Assembly (NCBI GenBank): GCA_015662615.1
Contig: DQTU01000260.1
Span: 1-9,911, forward strand
Direction: 5' to 3'
Origin: Campylobacterales bacterium
Lineage (GTDB): Bacteria; Campylobacterota; Campylobacteria; Campylobacterales; QNZT01
Length of the DNA: 9,911 bases
Each line of letters begins with the position of its first letter. Position 1 is the stretch's first letter. The notes below the pieces were generated by a model. That model ran no database searches. It was not told where the DNA came from and was given only the letters and a program-made list of their open reading frames with translations. Of the stretch, positions 1 through 7,618 are shown piece after piece. The position numbers were made by a program, and so were the translations under genes.

Positions 1-1
1 A

Positions 2-1071
2 CTAGATGCAAACCAAAGTGAAGCAGAGGATTTTGATATCAAAACAGAAAAGCTACATGAAGGCTTTCCTCCTAAGATTCAAGATATTCTAAAGTATGAA
101 ACTCCTTCAGCGATGATGGCTGATGCTGGCGAAGAGTGGTCAATCATGAGTGAAAGATGGGAAAATCTTATCAGACAAGCTAAGAAAAATCCGCAAAAAG
201 CATATCAAATTGTTATCAATGCAACACCAAAAACAAATCTAACAGGCGGTAAAACACTTAGAAGATGTCCTTCAGCTGCTGGTGAGCGTACAACTGTACT
301 AGCAAGTAGAATAAAAAAGAGCGTTTAAGAAATCTAAAAATTAAATTCATGACTGAGCTTGATGGTAGTTTAGGTTCAAAACATGGAGCATTTAAGCAGA
401 GTTGGGAAGCTTTAGAATATTGTAAAGATATTCTTAAACCTACTAAAAATGATATTATCGAGCCAATTTTTAATGCAAGAATTAAAGATGTAGACTTTGA
501 TAAAAAAGTCATCACTTATTCACAAAATAGACTTAATTCTGATTTAGATGTTGTTGGAACTGATACAAAAGCCATTGCATACAATGAAGCAATAATTATG
601 GTGTATCAAAAAACTCCAACTATCGTTGAAACACTGTTTAATGACTCTAGCGTTAAGTTATCTGCGGGAAGTTTTGAGTGTGAGAAGTTTAAAGATCACT
701 TTGTGCTTGGAGATAGCCAAACAACACATAAACTACCACCAAGTGGTTCTATGGCGATGAGTATAGCAGGTATTATGTCTGGAGAGGTTTACGGTAGCCT
801 TATGGGTAAAAAGAGTGCTGTGGATTATTCAACAGCGTCAAATACTTGTTTCTCACTAGTTGGAGAAAATCCAAATGAAGCAATCAGTGTTTCACATACA
901 TTTACTGTCAATAAAGGCATCATAAAAGGAAAAGGTAATGTTCCTAAAAATGCTCAAGGCATATATAGGGCTGGTTCGATTGCAGAAGCACAAGCTGCTT
1001 GGATATACAGTATAGGTGCCTTGTACGGAAACTTTGGTACAGCTGAAGAAGGTGGCGTTTTAAGCTCATAA
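2..1071 (+). pseudogene. FccB/SoxF-like sulfide dehydrogenase flavoprotein, 5' partial, frame-interrupted
   Basis: The protein resembles the flavoprotein subunit of flavocytochrome c sulfide dehydrogenase, a periplasmic FAD enzyme that oxidises sulfide. The first frame is open from the window edge to TAA at 326-328. The second is open from 310 to 1071 (first ATG at 349, giving 240 residues if called alone). Joined at the A run 313-318 they read as one protein of about 360 residues. The order matches the family: the RRCPSAAGER block (Cys codon 266-268), a linker, the VLGD FAD-binding segment near 712, SNTCFSLVG (Cys codon 847-849), and a C-terminal W-containing tail. The two cysteines correspond to the redox-active disulfide of the family and lie on either side of the break. 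The N-terminal 60-100 residues (signal peptide, GxGxxG) are outside the window. One missing A would explain the break. A sequencing error, a real mutation or recoding are all possible. The family call is firm; sulfide as substrate is inferred. Confidence 0.78.
313..319 (+). other. A_AAA_AAG heptamer at the frame break
   Basis: In the upstream frame the codons are ATA AAA AAG, so this heptamer has the exact phase of the classical -1 slippery site known from E. coli dnaX. A -1 slip here moves reading into the downstream frame (AAA AAA GAG), which is the direction needed to restore the FccB-like protein. I see no Shine-Dalgarno-like stimulator about 10 nt upstream (the nearest, GGTGAG, is at 281-286) and no convincing downstream hairpin. 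A simple indel in the A run is therefore at least as likely. Confidence 0.4.
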
Positions 1072-1081
1072 ATCATCATGT

Positions 1082-1113
1082 GAGAAGTTGGTAGAAGACT
1101 ACCAACTCTCTTT
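1082..1113. terminator. Hairpin between convergent genes, probable terminator
   Basis: A 9-bp perfect stem, AGTTGGTAG (1086-1094) with CTACCAACT (1099-1107), has a 4-base loop. It extends by GAG/CTC past a single bulged A. TTTCT follows on the plus strand. It lies between the stop of the FccB-like gene (1071) and the stop of the globin gene (1114-1116), where a shared terminator is expected. The T tract is short, so intrinsic termination may be weak. There is no T tract on the minus strand. Confidence 0.6.
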
Positions 1114-1551
1114 CTACTCTGGGGTGTTTACCATCCATGTTGAAAAACTATTAAGATAATTCCAATAAGATTCAACCTCTTTGGGAGTTGCATCCATATC
1201 TTTCAAAAGTTCTTGATAAAGCTCAAGCCAAACCACTCGCGAACTTTCAGTAATTTTAAAAGGTGCATGACGACCTACCATCTGCGGAGCACCACGAGAT
1301 TGTTCAAAGTATCTAGGTCCTCCTAAAAACTGTATGAAAAAATCAGCAGCATGTTTTTTAGCATTTGCAAACTCTACCGCATCATCAATGGGAAAAAGCC
1401 CTTTGATACTGCTTGTTTTTAACAACTCATAATGCGCAGCAACAAGGTTTCGAATCCCCTCTTCTCCAACTGTTGCATAAAACTCTGGTATTGGTCTTTG
1501 TACCTCTGCACGCACGCCAAACGGTACTTTTATAATCAGATTGAAATTCAT
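1114..1551 (-). CDS. Group II truncated haemoglobin
   Basis: A 145-residue protein with the 2-on-2 globin fold. Family members bind haem and O2 or NO in the cytoplasm and are usually tied to oxygen handling or nitrosative and redox stress. Visible landmarks are Tyr41 (B10) in HYELL, Phe53 (CD1) in GLFP, the LGGP turn at 76-79, the proximal His95 (F8) in GRHAPF, and Trp108 (G8), which is diagnostic of group II. The C-terminal helix ends at Trp139-Met140. The first 20 or so residues precede the usual globin start and may be a short extension. The start ATG (1549-1551) has AGGGGG about 6 bases upstream. The gene lies 17 bp behind the propeller gene on the same strand and is probably co-transcribed with it. 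Campylobacter Ctb is a group III globin, so this is a different type. The precise ligand chemistry is not visible. Confidence 0.88.
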   Translation of the reverse strand: MNFNLIIKVPFGVRAEVQRPIPEFYATVGEEGIRNLVAAHYELLKTSSIKGLFPIDDAVEFANAKKHAADFFIQFLGGPRYFEQSRGAPQMVGRHAPFKITESSRVVWLELYQELLKDMDATPKEVESYWNYLNSFSTWMVNTPE

Positions 1552-1568
1552 TAGTTCCCCCTAAAAAT

Positions 1569-2735
1569 TTAATGCCCTAACTTCAACATATAAAAATCAA
1601 ATCCACCTTCTCCAAAACTCTCACTCTCTCCTACAATGACAAAGCCCCCATCTTTTACTTTTGCCATGCCTCTAACGATATCATTTTTCTTTCCACCATA
1701 AACATTTGCCCAGTTGAGTTTTCCGCTTTTTTGGTCAAGTTCTAAGAGATAAAAGTCTGCCCTTCCATTTCCCATAGATTTGGTTACGCCTGCGACTAAA
1801 AAATTACCTGCATCTGTGAGTTCGATGCCTCTTGCGTATTCATGATTTTTCAAACCAAAAAGTTTATGAAAAAGAAGTTTTCCAGTTTTGTCAATTTTCA
1901 TAACATTTAAGTCTCTTTTTTGACTATCGTATGACCTAGTTTCTCCTGCAAGTGCGTACCCATCATCAAGCTCTTTTACCGCATACAATGCATCTGCTTT
2001 TTTCTCACCGTACACTTGTGTCCATTGCTCTTTTCCATCTGCATCAAGTTTTACAATATAAAAATCACTATTTCCTGCACCATAGGATTCAGTAGTTCCT
2101 ACAACGATAAATCCACCATCGCTTGTCGCATCTATTCCATAAGCACTATCCAAATCCTCACCGCCATAAGTATTGCTCCAAACTTTATTGCCTTCACTAT
2201 TTAACCTTGTGACATAAAAATCATAACTTCCACTTCCGTATGATTTGGTTGTACCTGCGATAACAACTCCACCATCATCTGTTTTTGTCATGGCTCTCGC
2301 ATAATCTTTTCCAGCCCCTCCAAAAGTTTTTTGCCAAATCGTTTTTCCACTCTGGTCTAACTTGACAACATAGATGTCATAATTTCCACTTTCATTGTAG
2401 GATTTACTAGTTCCAGCGGCTACAATAAAGCCATCTGAAGTTTCAACAATCGCTTCAGCTGAATCTTTTCGCTCTTTTCCAAAAACTTTTTTCCATTGTA
2501 TCGTGCCCTCTTTGTCCATTTTGAGAATTAAAACATCTGTTTTGCCCTTACCCATAGACCTTGTATCACCCGCAACTACACATCCACCATCACTTGTAGC
2601 AGCAACTGCATAAGCCATGTCATCTTCACTGCCACCAAAAGGTTTTTGCCAAAGTTTTTTGAGTTCTGTTGCACTTTTCGCAAATGTAAAACTGGAAGTA
2701 AATACCAACATGACTAGGATTAAGAGTATTCTCAT
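1569..2735 (-). CDS. Secreted seven-repeat beta-propeller-like protein
   Basis: A 388-residue protein with an N-terminal signal peptide (MR, then a hydrophobic stretch to about residue 18, cleavage near FTFA-K), so it is exported. From about residue 29 to the end it consists of seven repeats of about 51 residues. Each follows W-x-x-x-(F/Y)-G ... D-x-(A)-x-(A/G) ... DGG-(F/V)-(V/I)-(V/A)-G-x-(T/S)-x-S ... D-(F/I)-Y-x-x-(K/R)-(L) ... G-K. Seven such units predict a closed seven-bladed propeller. No enzymatic residues are recognisable; a role in binding or as a scaffold is possible. A longer frame begins at ATG 2772-2774 but has no ribosome site and would put 13 charged or polar residues before the signal peptide. 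ATG 2733-2735 has AAAAGG (2742-2747) at a 6-base spacing, so I prefer it. The globin gene follows 17 bp downstream. Confidence 0.82.
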   Translation of the reverse strand: MRILLILVMLVFTSSFTFAKSATELKKLWQKPFGGSEDDMAYAVAATSDGGCVVAGDTRSMGKGKTDVLILKMDKEGTIQWKKVFGKERKDSAEAIVETSDGFIVAAGTSKSYNESGNYDIYVVKLDQSGKTIWQKTFGGAGKDYARAMTKTDDGGVVIAGTTKSYGSGSYDFYVTRLNSEGNKVWSNTYGGEDLDSAYGIDATSDGGFIVVGTTESYGAGNSDFYIVKLDADGKEQWTQVYGEKKADALYAVKELDDGYALAGETRSYDSQKRDLNVMKIDKTGKLLFHKLFGLKNHEYARGIELTDAGNFLVAGVTKSMGNGRADFYLLELDQKSGKLNWANVYGGKKNDIVRGMAKVKDGGFVIVGESESFGEGGFDFYMLKLGH

Positions 2736-2741
2736 AAGGAA

Positions 2742-2747
2742 CCTTTT
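2742..2747 (-). promoter_or_regulatory. Ribosome binding site deciding the propeller start
   Basis: On the minus strand AAAAGG lies 6 bases before ATG 2733-2735. The alternative upstream ATG at 2772-2774 is preceded by AACCAAAC, which has no complementarity to the 16S tail. This favours the shorter protein, which begins directly at the signal peptide. Confidence 0.65.
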
Positions 2748-2774
2748 ATAAGTTTTTTTTATATTGTACTTCAT

Positions 2775-2900
2775 GTTTGGTTAATAAAAACTTAGAGAAA
2801 GCTTATTATTATTGAAATTTAAGGATATAAATTAATTTAATATTCTTAAAGTAAATTTATATATAATAATTGGTATAATAATTGCTATATATTTAAGATA
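2775..2900. other. AT-rich divergent spacer
   Basis: This stretch between divergent transcription units is almost entirely A and T, with no open frame or RNA gene that I can support. On the minus strand it must hold the promoter of the propeller-globin unit, but many TATAAT-like hexamers occur and I cannot choose one. On the plus strand it contains one good extended -10 (listed separately). Confidence 0.6.
2871..2879 (+). promoter_or_regulatory. Extended -10 promoter candidate for the glucan operon
   Basis: TG-G-TATAAT is a perfect extended -10 for the vegetative sigma factor. In Campylobacterota such promoters often lack a -35 box and are preceded by AT-rich DNA, as here. Transcription would start near 2886, just left of the 165-bp palindrome (2901-3065), and carry it in a leader of about 200 nt ahead of the start codon at 3090. 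A consensus hexamer in such AT-rich DNA can occur by chance. Confidence 0.45.
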
Positions 2901-3065
2901 TTAGATTTCTTACAAAACTGCTAAAGTTTGAGATGTTTATCAGGGTACATTGATTTTTTGAAATCAAAATTGAGTAATAGCCGTAGCTATTGCGATGTTT
3001 TTATTTTGAAAAAGTGATGTGCTATGATAAATATATCTTCTTTATGAGTTTTGTAAGAAATCTAA
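2901..3065. repeat. 165-bp long palindrome with 19-bp terminal inverted repeats (MITE-like)
   Basis: The ends 2901-2919 and 3047-3065 are perfect inverted repeats of 19 bases (TTAGATTTCTTACAAAACT). The symmetry continues to the centre: 2922-2926/3040-3044, 2936-2942/3025-3031, 2944-2952/3015-3023, 2954-2964/3003-3013, 2966-2970/2997-3001 and 2974-2981/2986-2993, with loop CGTA at 2982-2985. About 64 base pairs form in the plus-strand RNA. The odd pairs inside these helices are all G-U (eight) and none are A-C. If the ends are taken as GATTTCTTAC..., a TA lies directly outside both arms (2902-2903 and 3063-3064), as left by IS630/Tc1-type insertion. There is no transposase and no coding frame. 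It is a non-autonomous mobile repeat, a structured leader RNA, or both. Confidence 0.72.
3020..3028 (+). promoter_or_regulatory. Possible second extended -10 inside the palindrome's right arm
   Basis: TG-C-TATGAT reads towards the nucleotidyltransferase gene, with a leader of about 55 nt. No -35 hexamer is recognisable. If active, the palindromic element would itself supply a promoter to the operon. It is a weaker match than the candidate at 2871-2879 and overlaps paired bases of the hairpin. Confidence 0.3.
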
Positions 3066-3089
3066 AAAATACTACTTAAAAGGACCCGC

Positions 3090-5588
3090 ATGAAAGCTGT
3101 CGTCATGGCAGGTGGTTTTGGAAGCAGGATCCAGCCACTCACACACTCAACCCCTAAACCGATGCTCCCACTCCTGAACCGTCCGATGATGGAACACACA
3201 ATGTTAAAACTCCGCGATCTTGGTATCACTGACTTTATCGTGCTTCTTTATTACAAACCTGAAATTATAAAAGATTATTTTCAAGATGGCTCTGACATGG
3301 GTATGAATATCAGCTATATCACTCCTGATGATGATTTTGGCACAGCAGGTGCGGTAAAAAAAGCACAAGAGTTAATCGGAGATGAAAACTTTGTGATTAT
3401 CAGTGGCGATGTTGTAACTGATTTTGATTTTGAAAAGATGTTTGCATTTCACAAAGAGAAAAAGTCACAACTTACTATCACTCTGACAACTGTTGAAAAC
3501 CCACTTCAATTTGGAGTTGTGATAACAGACAACGAGGGAAAAATAGAAAAATTTTTAGAAAAGCCTAGCTGGGGAGAAGTTTTTTCTGACACGATAAACA
3601 CGGGTATCTATATCATCGAACCAGAAATTTTAGATGAAATTCCTGCAAATGAAAATTATGATTTTGGAAAAGACCTGTTTCCAGCACTTATGCTTAGTGA
3701 TGTGACACTTTGGGGATATGATGCCAAAGGATACTGGAGAGATGTAGGAAATCCAGAGAGTTATCGTGAAGTTTTTGAAGATGTTTTTACTGGCAAAGTT
3801 GACCTTGTCAAAAGAGGCGAGAGTGTAAAACATGCTGATGGGGTACTATATTCTCAAGCCGATAGCGAACTTGATAGTAGTGTAGAAATTATCGGAAATG
3901 TATGTATCGGCAAAAATGTTAGTATTGGCAAAAATGTAAAACTAAAAAATTGTGTTATCGGCGATGATACCATCATCCAAGAGGGATGCAAGATAAGCAA
4001 CACTGTTATTTGGAATGATGTTATCATCGGAAAAAATGGTATTTTTGATAGTTGTGTTATCTGCAACAACAATGCCATCGATAAAAATGTGGTTGCAAAA
4101 GCGGGACTTATTTTAGCTGAGGGTTGTGATGTTGGACAATTGGTAAGTTTTGAAAAAGATGTTGTAATTTGGCCAAACAAAAAGATAGAAGACGCAGCAA
4201 TTGTCAGTAGCAATTTGATTTTAGGAAGCAAATACAAAAACTCTATCTTTGAAGCGGGAAAAGTAACAGGAAAGACAAATGTAGAACTCTCATGTAATAT
4301 GTCTACAAAACTAGCTGAAGCACTAGCTTCACAACTCCCAGTGGGGAGTAAAGTGATGGTGAGTCGAGATTATCATAGAAGTTCATTGATGTTAAAACGC
4401 GCTTTTATGAGTGGTTTGATGTCAGCAGGAATTGGCATAATAGACGCTCGTGGAACACCAATATCTGTTATGCGACATGACTTACATGCTAGTGAAGATA
4501 TCATCGCAGGGGTTCATTTTATGCAAGATATAGACCCAGCCAGTACCAAAATCCTCTTTTACACAGAAGAGGCACTCTACATCGATAACAATCTTGCTAA
4601 AACTATCGAGAAGTCATTCTTTAAAGAGAATTTTAGAAGAGTTGATTTTCAACAAATTGGACAAATCCAAGATGCAAATTATTCAAATGCACGATACAAA
4701 AAAGCGATTTATAAAGCGGTAGATAAACAGTTACTTGGGCGTGATAGTTTTAGAATTGCTGTTGATTTGACTCATGGAATGCTCAGTCGTGTATATCCTG
4801 AAATTTTAAATTACATTGGGGTTAACAATATCCTGATTAATGCTTATCAAGATGAGCAAAAACATTTAAATCAAAACCAGCTCATCAAAAAATCAAGAGA
4901 AGATATTGAGAAAATGGTAAAAAACCTAGGTTTAGATGTAGGATTTGTCATCTATCCAAGTGGTCAAAAGCTTACTCTTGTTTGTGATGATGGCGTAGCA
5001 CTCGATCGTCAACTTGGACTTTTATGTGTACTTCATCTCTTTAACCAAGATGCCAAAGAGAAACGAAAAGTATTTTTACCAGTTTGGGCACCTGATATCA
5101 TGGATGATACATTTGAAAACTTGGAAATCACTCGTGGTCAATATGCAAATTTCAAAGCAGCACAATTAAGTGAATATGATTTAGTGGCAACACTAGAGGG
5201 AAGTTTTGCATTTACAGAATTTTCACTTCATCGTGATTCTACCTATGCAAGTTTGAAAATCATGGAGATGCTGATACGCCAAAATGTCAAACTCTCAAAA
5301 ATCATCACAAAAATAAAACCTTTTTATTACAAAAGACTCAAAGTGGAATGCAACCAAGCACTCAAAGGTAAAATGATGAGAAAGTTCCTTGAAGATGCAA
5401 AAGGAAAAGAGTCTTCAATGATCGATGGCGTGAAGATTTGGATAAGCAAAGACGCTTGGATACTTATGATTCCTGACCAATATACTGATAACCTTAACCT
5501 TTACATTCAAGCAAAAGATGACGCTGATGGTAAAATGGTATTAGATCAATATCTTGAGAAAATAGAGAATTGGAAGTTGAATGACTAA
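3090..5588 (+). CDS. NDP-sugar pyrophosphorylase / beta-helix / phosphohexomutase-like fusion
   Basis: An 832-residue cytoplasmic fusion. Residues 1-235 are a sugar-1-phosphate nucleotidyltransferase: GGFGSR at 8-13 and PKP at 22-24 (NTP loop), GTAGAV at 84-89, the metal Asp107 in SGD, NTGIY at 170-174, and WRDVGNPESY at 216-225. Residues 264-385 carry left-handed beta-helix hexapeptides (IGKNVSIGKNV). Residues 390-830 follow the phosphoglucomutase/phosphomannomutase fold, with SRDYHRSS at 425-432 matching its GRDxRxSS block. The mutase active site is degraded: AGVHFMQD at 473-480 lacks the SHN phosphoserine loop, DVGFVIYPSGQKL at 616-628 lacks the DGDxDR metal aspartates, and the EGSFAF loop at 703-708 departs from GEMSGH. 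The second half is therefore probably regulatory or binding. Such fusions are often annotated mannose-1-phosphate guanylyltransferase; glucose-1-phosphate activation fits the GH57 neighbours better, but the sequence does not settle this. AAAAGGA (3078-3084) precedes the ATG. First gene of the operon. Confidence 0.88.
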   Translation: MKAVVMAGGFGSRIQPLTHSTPKPMLPLLNRPMMEHTMLKLRDLGITDFIVLLYYKPEIIKDYFQDGSDMGMNISYITPDDDFGTAGAVKKAQELIGDENFVIISGDVVTDFDFEKMFAFHKEKKSQLTITLTTVENPLQFGVVITDNEGKIEKFLEKPSWGEVFSDTINTGIYIIEPEILDEIPANENYDFGKDLFPALMLSDVTLWGYDAKGYWRDVGNPESYREVFEDVFTGKVDLVKRGESVKHADGVLYSQADSELDSSVEIIGNVCIGKNVSIGKNVKLKNCVIGDDTIIQEGCKISNTVIWNDVIIGKNGIFDSCVICNNNAIDKNVVAKAGLILAEGCDVGQLVSFEKDVVIWPNKKIEDAAIVSSNLILGSKYKNSIFEAGKVTGKTNVELSCNMSTKLAEALASQLPVGSKVMVSRDYHRSSLMLKRAFMSGLMSAGIGIIDARGTPISVMRHDLHASEDIIAGVHFMQDIDPASTKILFYTEEALYIDNNLAKTIEKSFFKENFRRVDFQQIGQIQDANYSNARYKKAIYKAVDKQLLGRDSFRIAVDLTHGMLSRVYPEILNYIGVNNILINAYQDEQKHLNQNQLIKKSREDIEKMVKNLGLDVGFVIYPSGQKLTLVCDDGVALDRQLGLLCVLHLFNQDAKEKRKVFLPVWAPDIMDDTFENLEITRGQYANFKAAQLSEYDLVATLEGSFAFTEFSLHRDSTYASLKIMEMLIRQNVKLSKIITKIKPFYYKRLKVECNQALKGKMMRKFLEDAKGKESSMIDGVKIWISKDAWILMIPDQYTDNLNLYIQAKDDADGKMVLDQYLEKIENWKLND

Positions 5589-7617
5589 GAAACTCTCTGT
5601 TAATTTTCTATGGCATATGCATCAGCCCTACTATCGTGATGATATAAGTGGTGAGATTGTCATGCCATGGGTGTTTTTACATGCTATAAAAGATTATTAT
5701 GACATGCCTTGGTATTTGGAAAAGTTTCCAAAAATAAAAGCAACTTTTAATCTTGTTCCTTCACTTTTGGTACAGCTAGGTGCTTATGAAAACCCTGAGG
5801 TCAATGATAAGTTTTTAAAAGTATTACGAAAAAGAGTTGAAGAACTTGATAGTGATGAAAAAGCGTATCTTGTGGAATATCTCTTCTTTTCCAATGAACA
5901 CAACATGATAAAACCATTTGAGCGCTATCAAGAGCTGTTTTTGAAAAAAGAGGATTTTTCAAATAGTGAACTTATCGATTTGGAAGTACTTTTTATCTTA
6001 GCATGGTGTGGAAACTATTTAAGAGAAAATAAGACAATTGTAAAAAATCTTATTCAAAAAGGTAGAGGTTTTACCCAAGAGGAGAAGATTGAACTTTTAA
6101 ATGAATTGAGCGGTTTTATAAAAGAGGTCATTCCTTACTATAAAAAGTTGATGGACAAAGGACAGATAGAGATTTCTACCACACCTTTTAACCACCCTAT
6201 CTCACCACTTCTTTTTGATATAGAAAATGGAAAACTTGCAAACCATAACACAACACTTCCAAAATATGATGGCGACTTTAAAGAGTATGCTTTGATGCAA
6301 ATAGATAGTGCTGTAGAGTATTATGAAAAACTTTTTGGCAAAAAACCAACAGGTTGGTGGCCGGCTGAGGGTTCTGTGAGTTATGATTTTCTCGAAGTTT
6401 TAGAAACAAAAGGTGCAACTTGGGCATGTAGTGACCAAGAGGTTCTCTATAAAAGTGGTTATTTTGTAAAAGAGGATATTTATAAAAATAATACTCTGTA
6501 CTTTAAAGATAAGTCGATAAATCTATTTTTTAGAGATAGAGAACTTAGTGATTTGATAGGTTTTTCTTACAGCGGTTGGGATGCAAAAAGTGCAGTTGCT
6601 GATTTGATTGGACGACTTAGAAAGATACATGTCAACAGTACAACAAACTCAAATGTCAACATAATTCTTGACGGCGAAAATGCATGGGAACACTATCCAG
6701 ACAATGCCAAAGAGTTTTTTGAACTACTTTATAGTGAGCTTGATGATTGTAATTGGATTGAAAGTAGACTTTTTGATGAAGTAATAAAAGATAAAAAAAT
6801 CGCTGTCAATGAACTTCATGAGCTACAGCCAGGAAGCTGGATAAATGGAAACTTTAACATTTGGATTGGACATGAGGAAAAGAACAGAGCTTGGGAGATG
6901 CTTTTTCAAACAAAAGCTGATTTTGAAAAAAATGAGAAGCATTTAGATGAAGAAGTTATAAAAACCATCAAAAATGAATTCCTTATCGCTCAAAGCTCAG
7001 ACTGGTTTTGGTGGTATGGAGATGACCATCATACTGATTTGGGTTCGACATTTGATAAACTATTTCGTACACATTTGATGAATATCTACACCCTCATGGA
7101 TAAAAAAATCCCTGAAAATATTCTCGAACCAATAGTAGAAACTTCAAGCGATAATAATGATGGTTTTATAAAGCCTGCAATAAATCGAATCACAGCAGAG
7201 CTAGATGGTAAAATTTCACATTTTTATGAGTGGCTTGGATGCGGAAGTATGGATTTATCGAAAGAACTTTCGTCGATGAGCATGCATGATTTTGCCATTG
7301 AAAAGATTTATTATGGGTGTGATAATGAGCACTGTTATATCGCTTTGATTGGAGATTTGACAAATGGTATCGTTGAGATGGAGTTTTCATCTGGTAAAAA
7401 GATAAAAATGCCACTATCAAAGTCTCTGAACTCACATGATGGTATCTCATTTATCACTGATGAGATTATGGAAATTCAGATAGATAAAAAACTTGTGGAA
7501 AAAGATACGATTAGTTTTAAACTCTTCAACGAGGGAAAACTGGTGCAACTTCTACCGCTGTACTCAAAAATAGAGTTTAACTGTTTAAAAGAAATTAGAA
7601 AGAATTGGTATATATAA
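5581..7617 (+). CDS. GH57 glycoside hydrolase, amylopullulanase-like
   Basis: A 678-residue protein of glycoside hydrolase family 57, retaining enzymes acting on alpha-glucans through a (beta/alpha)7 barrel. All five conserved regions are visible: I, WHMHQP at 11-16; II, TPFNHPISPLL at 201-211; III, WWPAEGSVS at 259-267 with probable nucleophile Glu263; IV, LDGENAWEHYP at 363-373 with probable acid/base Asp364; V, DWFWWYGDDH at 474-483. The C-terminal 150 residues look beta-rich. No signal peptide is present, so it acts on internal polysaccharide. The WPAEGS form of region III is closer to amylopullulanase-type members than to the glucanotransferase-type gene downstream. The start ATG overlaps the previous stop by 8 bases, implying translational coupling; GGAAG lies 4 bases before it. 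Substrate (glycogen or maltodextrin) and the choice between hydrolysis and transfer are inferred. Confidence 0.9.
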   Translation: MTKKLSVNFLWHMHQPYYRDDISGEIVMPWVFLHAIKDYYDMPWYLEKFPKIKATFNLVPSLLVQLGAYENPEVNDKFLKVLRKRVEELDSDEKAYLVEYLFFSNEHNMIKPFERYQELFLKKEDFSNSELIDLEVLFILAWCGNYLRENKTIVKNLIQKGRGFTQEEKIELLNELSGFIKEVIPYYKKLMDKGQIEISTTPFNHPISPLLFDIENGKLANHNTTLPKYDGDFKEYALMQIDSAVEYYEKLFGKKPTGWWPAEGSVSYDFLEVLETKGATWACSDQEVLYKSGYFVKEDIYKNNTLYFKDKSINLFFRDRELSDLIGFSYSGWDAKSAVADLIGRLRKIHVNSTTNSNVNIILDGENAWEHYPDNAKEFFELLYSELDDCNWIESRLFDEVIKDKKIAVNELHELQPGSWINGNFNIWIGHEEKNRAWEMLFQTKADFEKNEKHLDEEVIKTIKNEFLIAQSSDWFWWYGDDHHTDLGSTFDKLFRTHLMNIYTLMDKKIPENILEPIVETSSDNNDGFIKPAINRITAELDGKISHFYEWLGCGSMDLSKELSSMSMHDFAIEKIYYGCDNEHCYIALIGDLTNGIVEMEFSSGKKIKMPLSKSLNSHDGISFITDEIMEIQIDKKLVEKDTISFKLFNEGKLVQLLPLYSKIEFNCLKEIRKNWYI

Positions 7618-7618
7618 T

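Noticed and set aside
313..319. Confident programmed -1 frameshifting in the FccB-like gene
   Set aside because: Kept only as a possibility: no upstream Shine-Dalgarno-like stimulator at the right distance and no downstream hairpin, and recoding is not known for this family to my knowledge.
1590..2650. Tandem DNA repeat array
   Set aside because: The periodicity is at protein level (about 51 residues per blade); the DNA of the repeats has diverged and is not a satellite or CRISPR-like array.
3854..4237. Minus-strand open frame of 127 codons under the beta-helix region
   Set aside because: It lies wholly inside the fusion gene, is a low-complexity hydrophobic translation of the opposite strand of hexapeptide repeats, and has no recognisable family.
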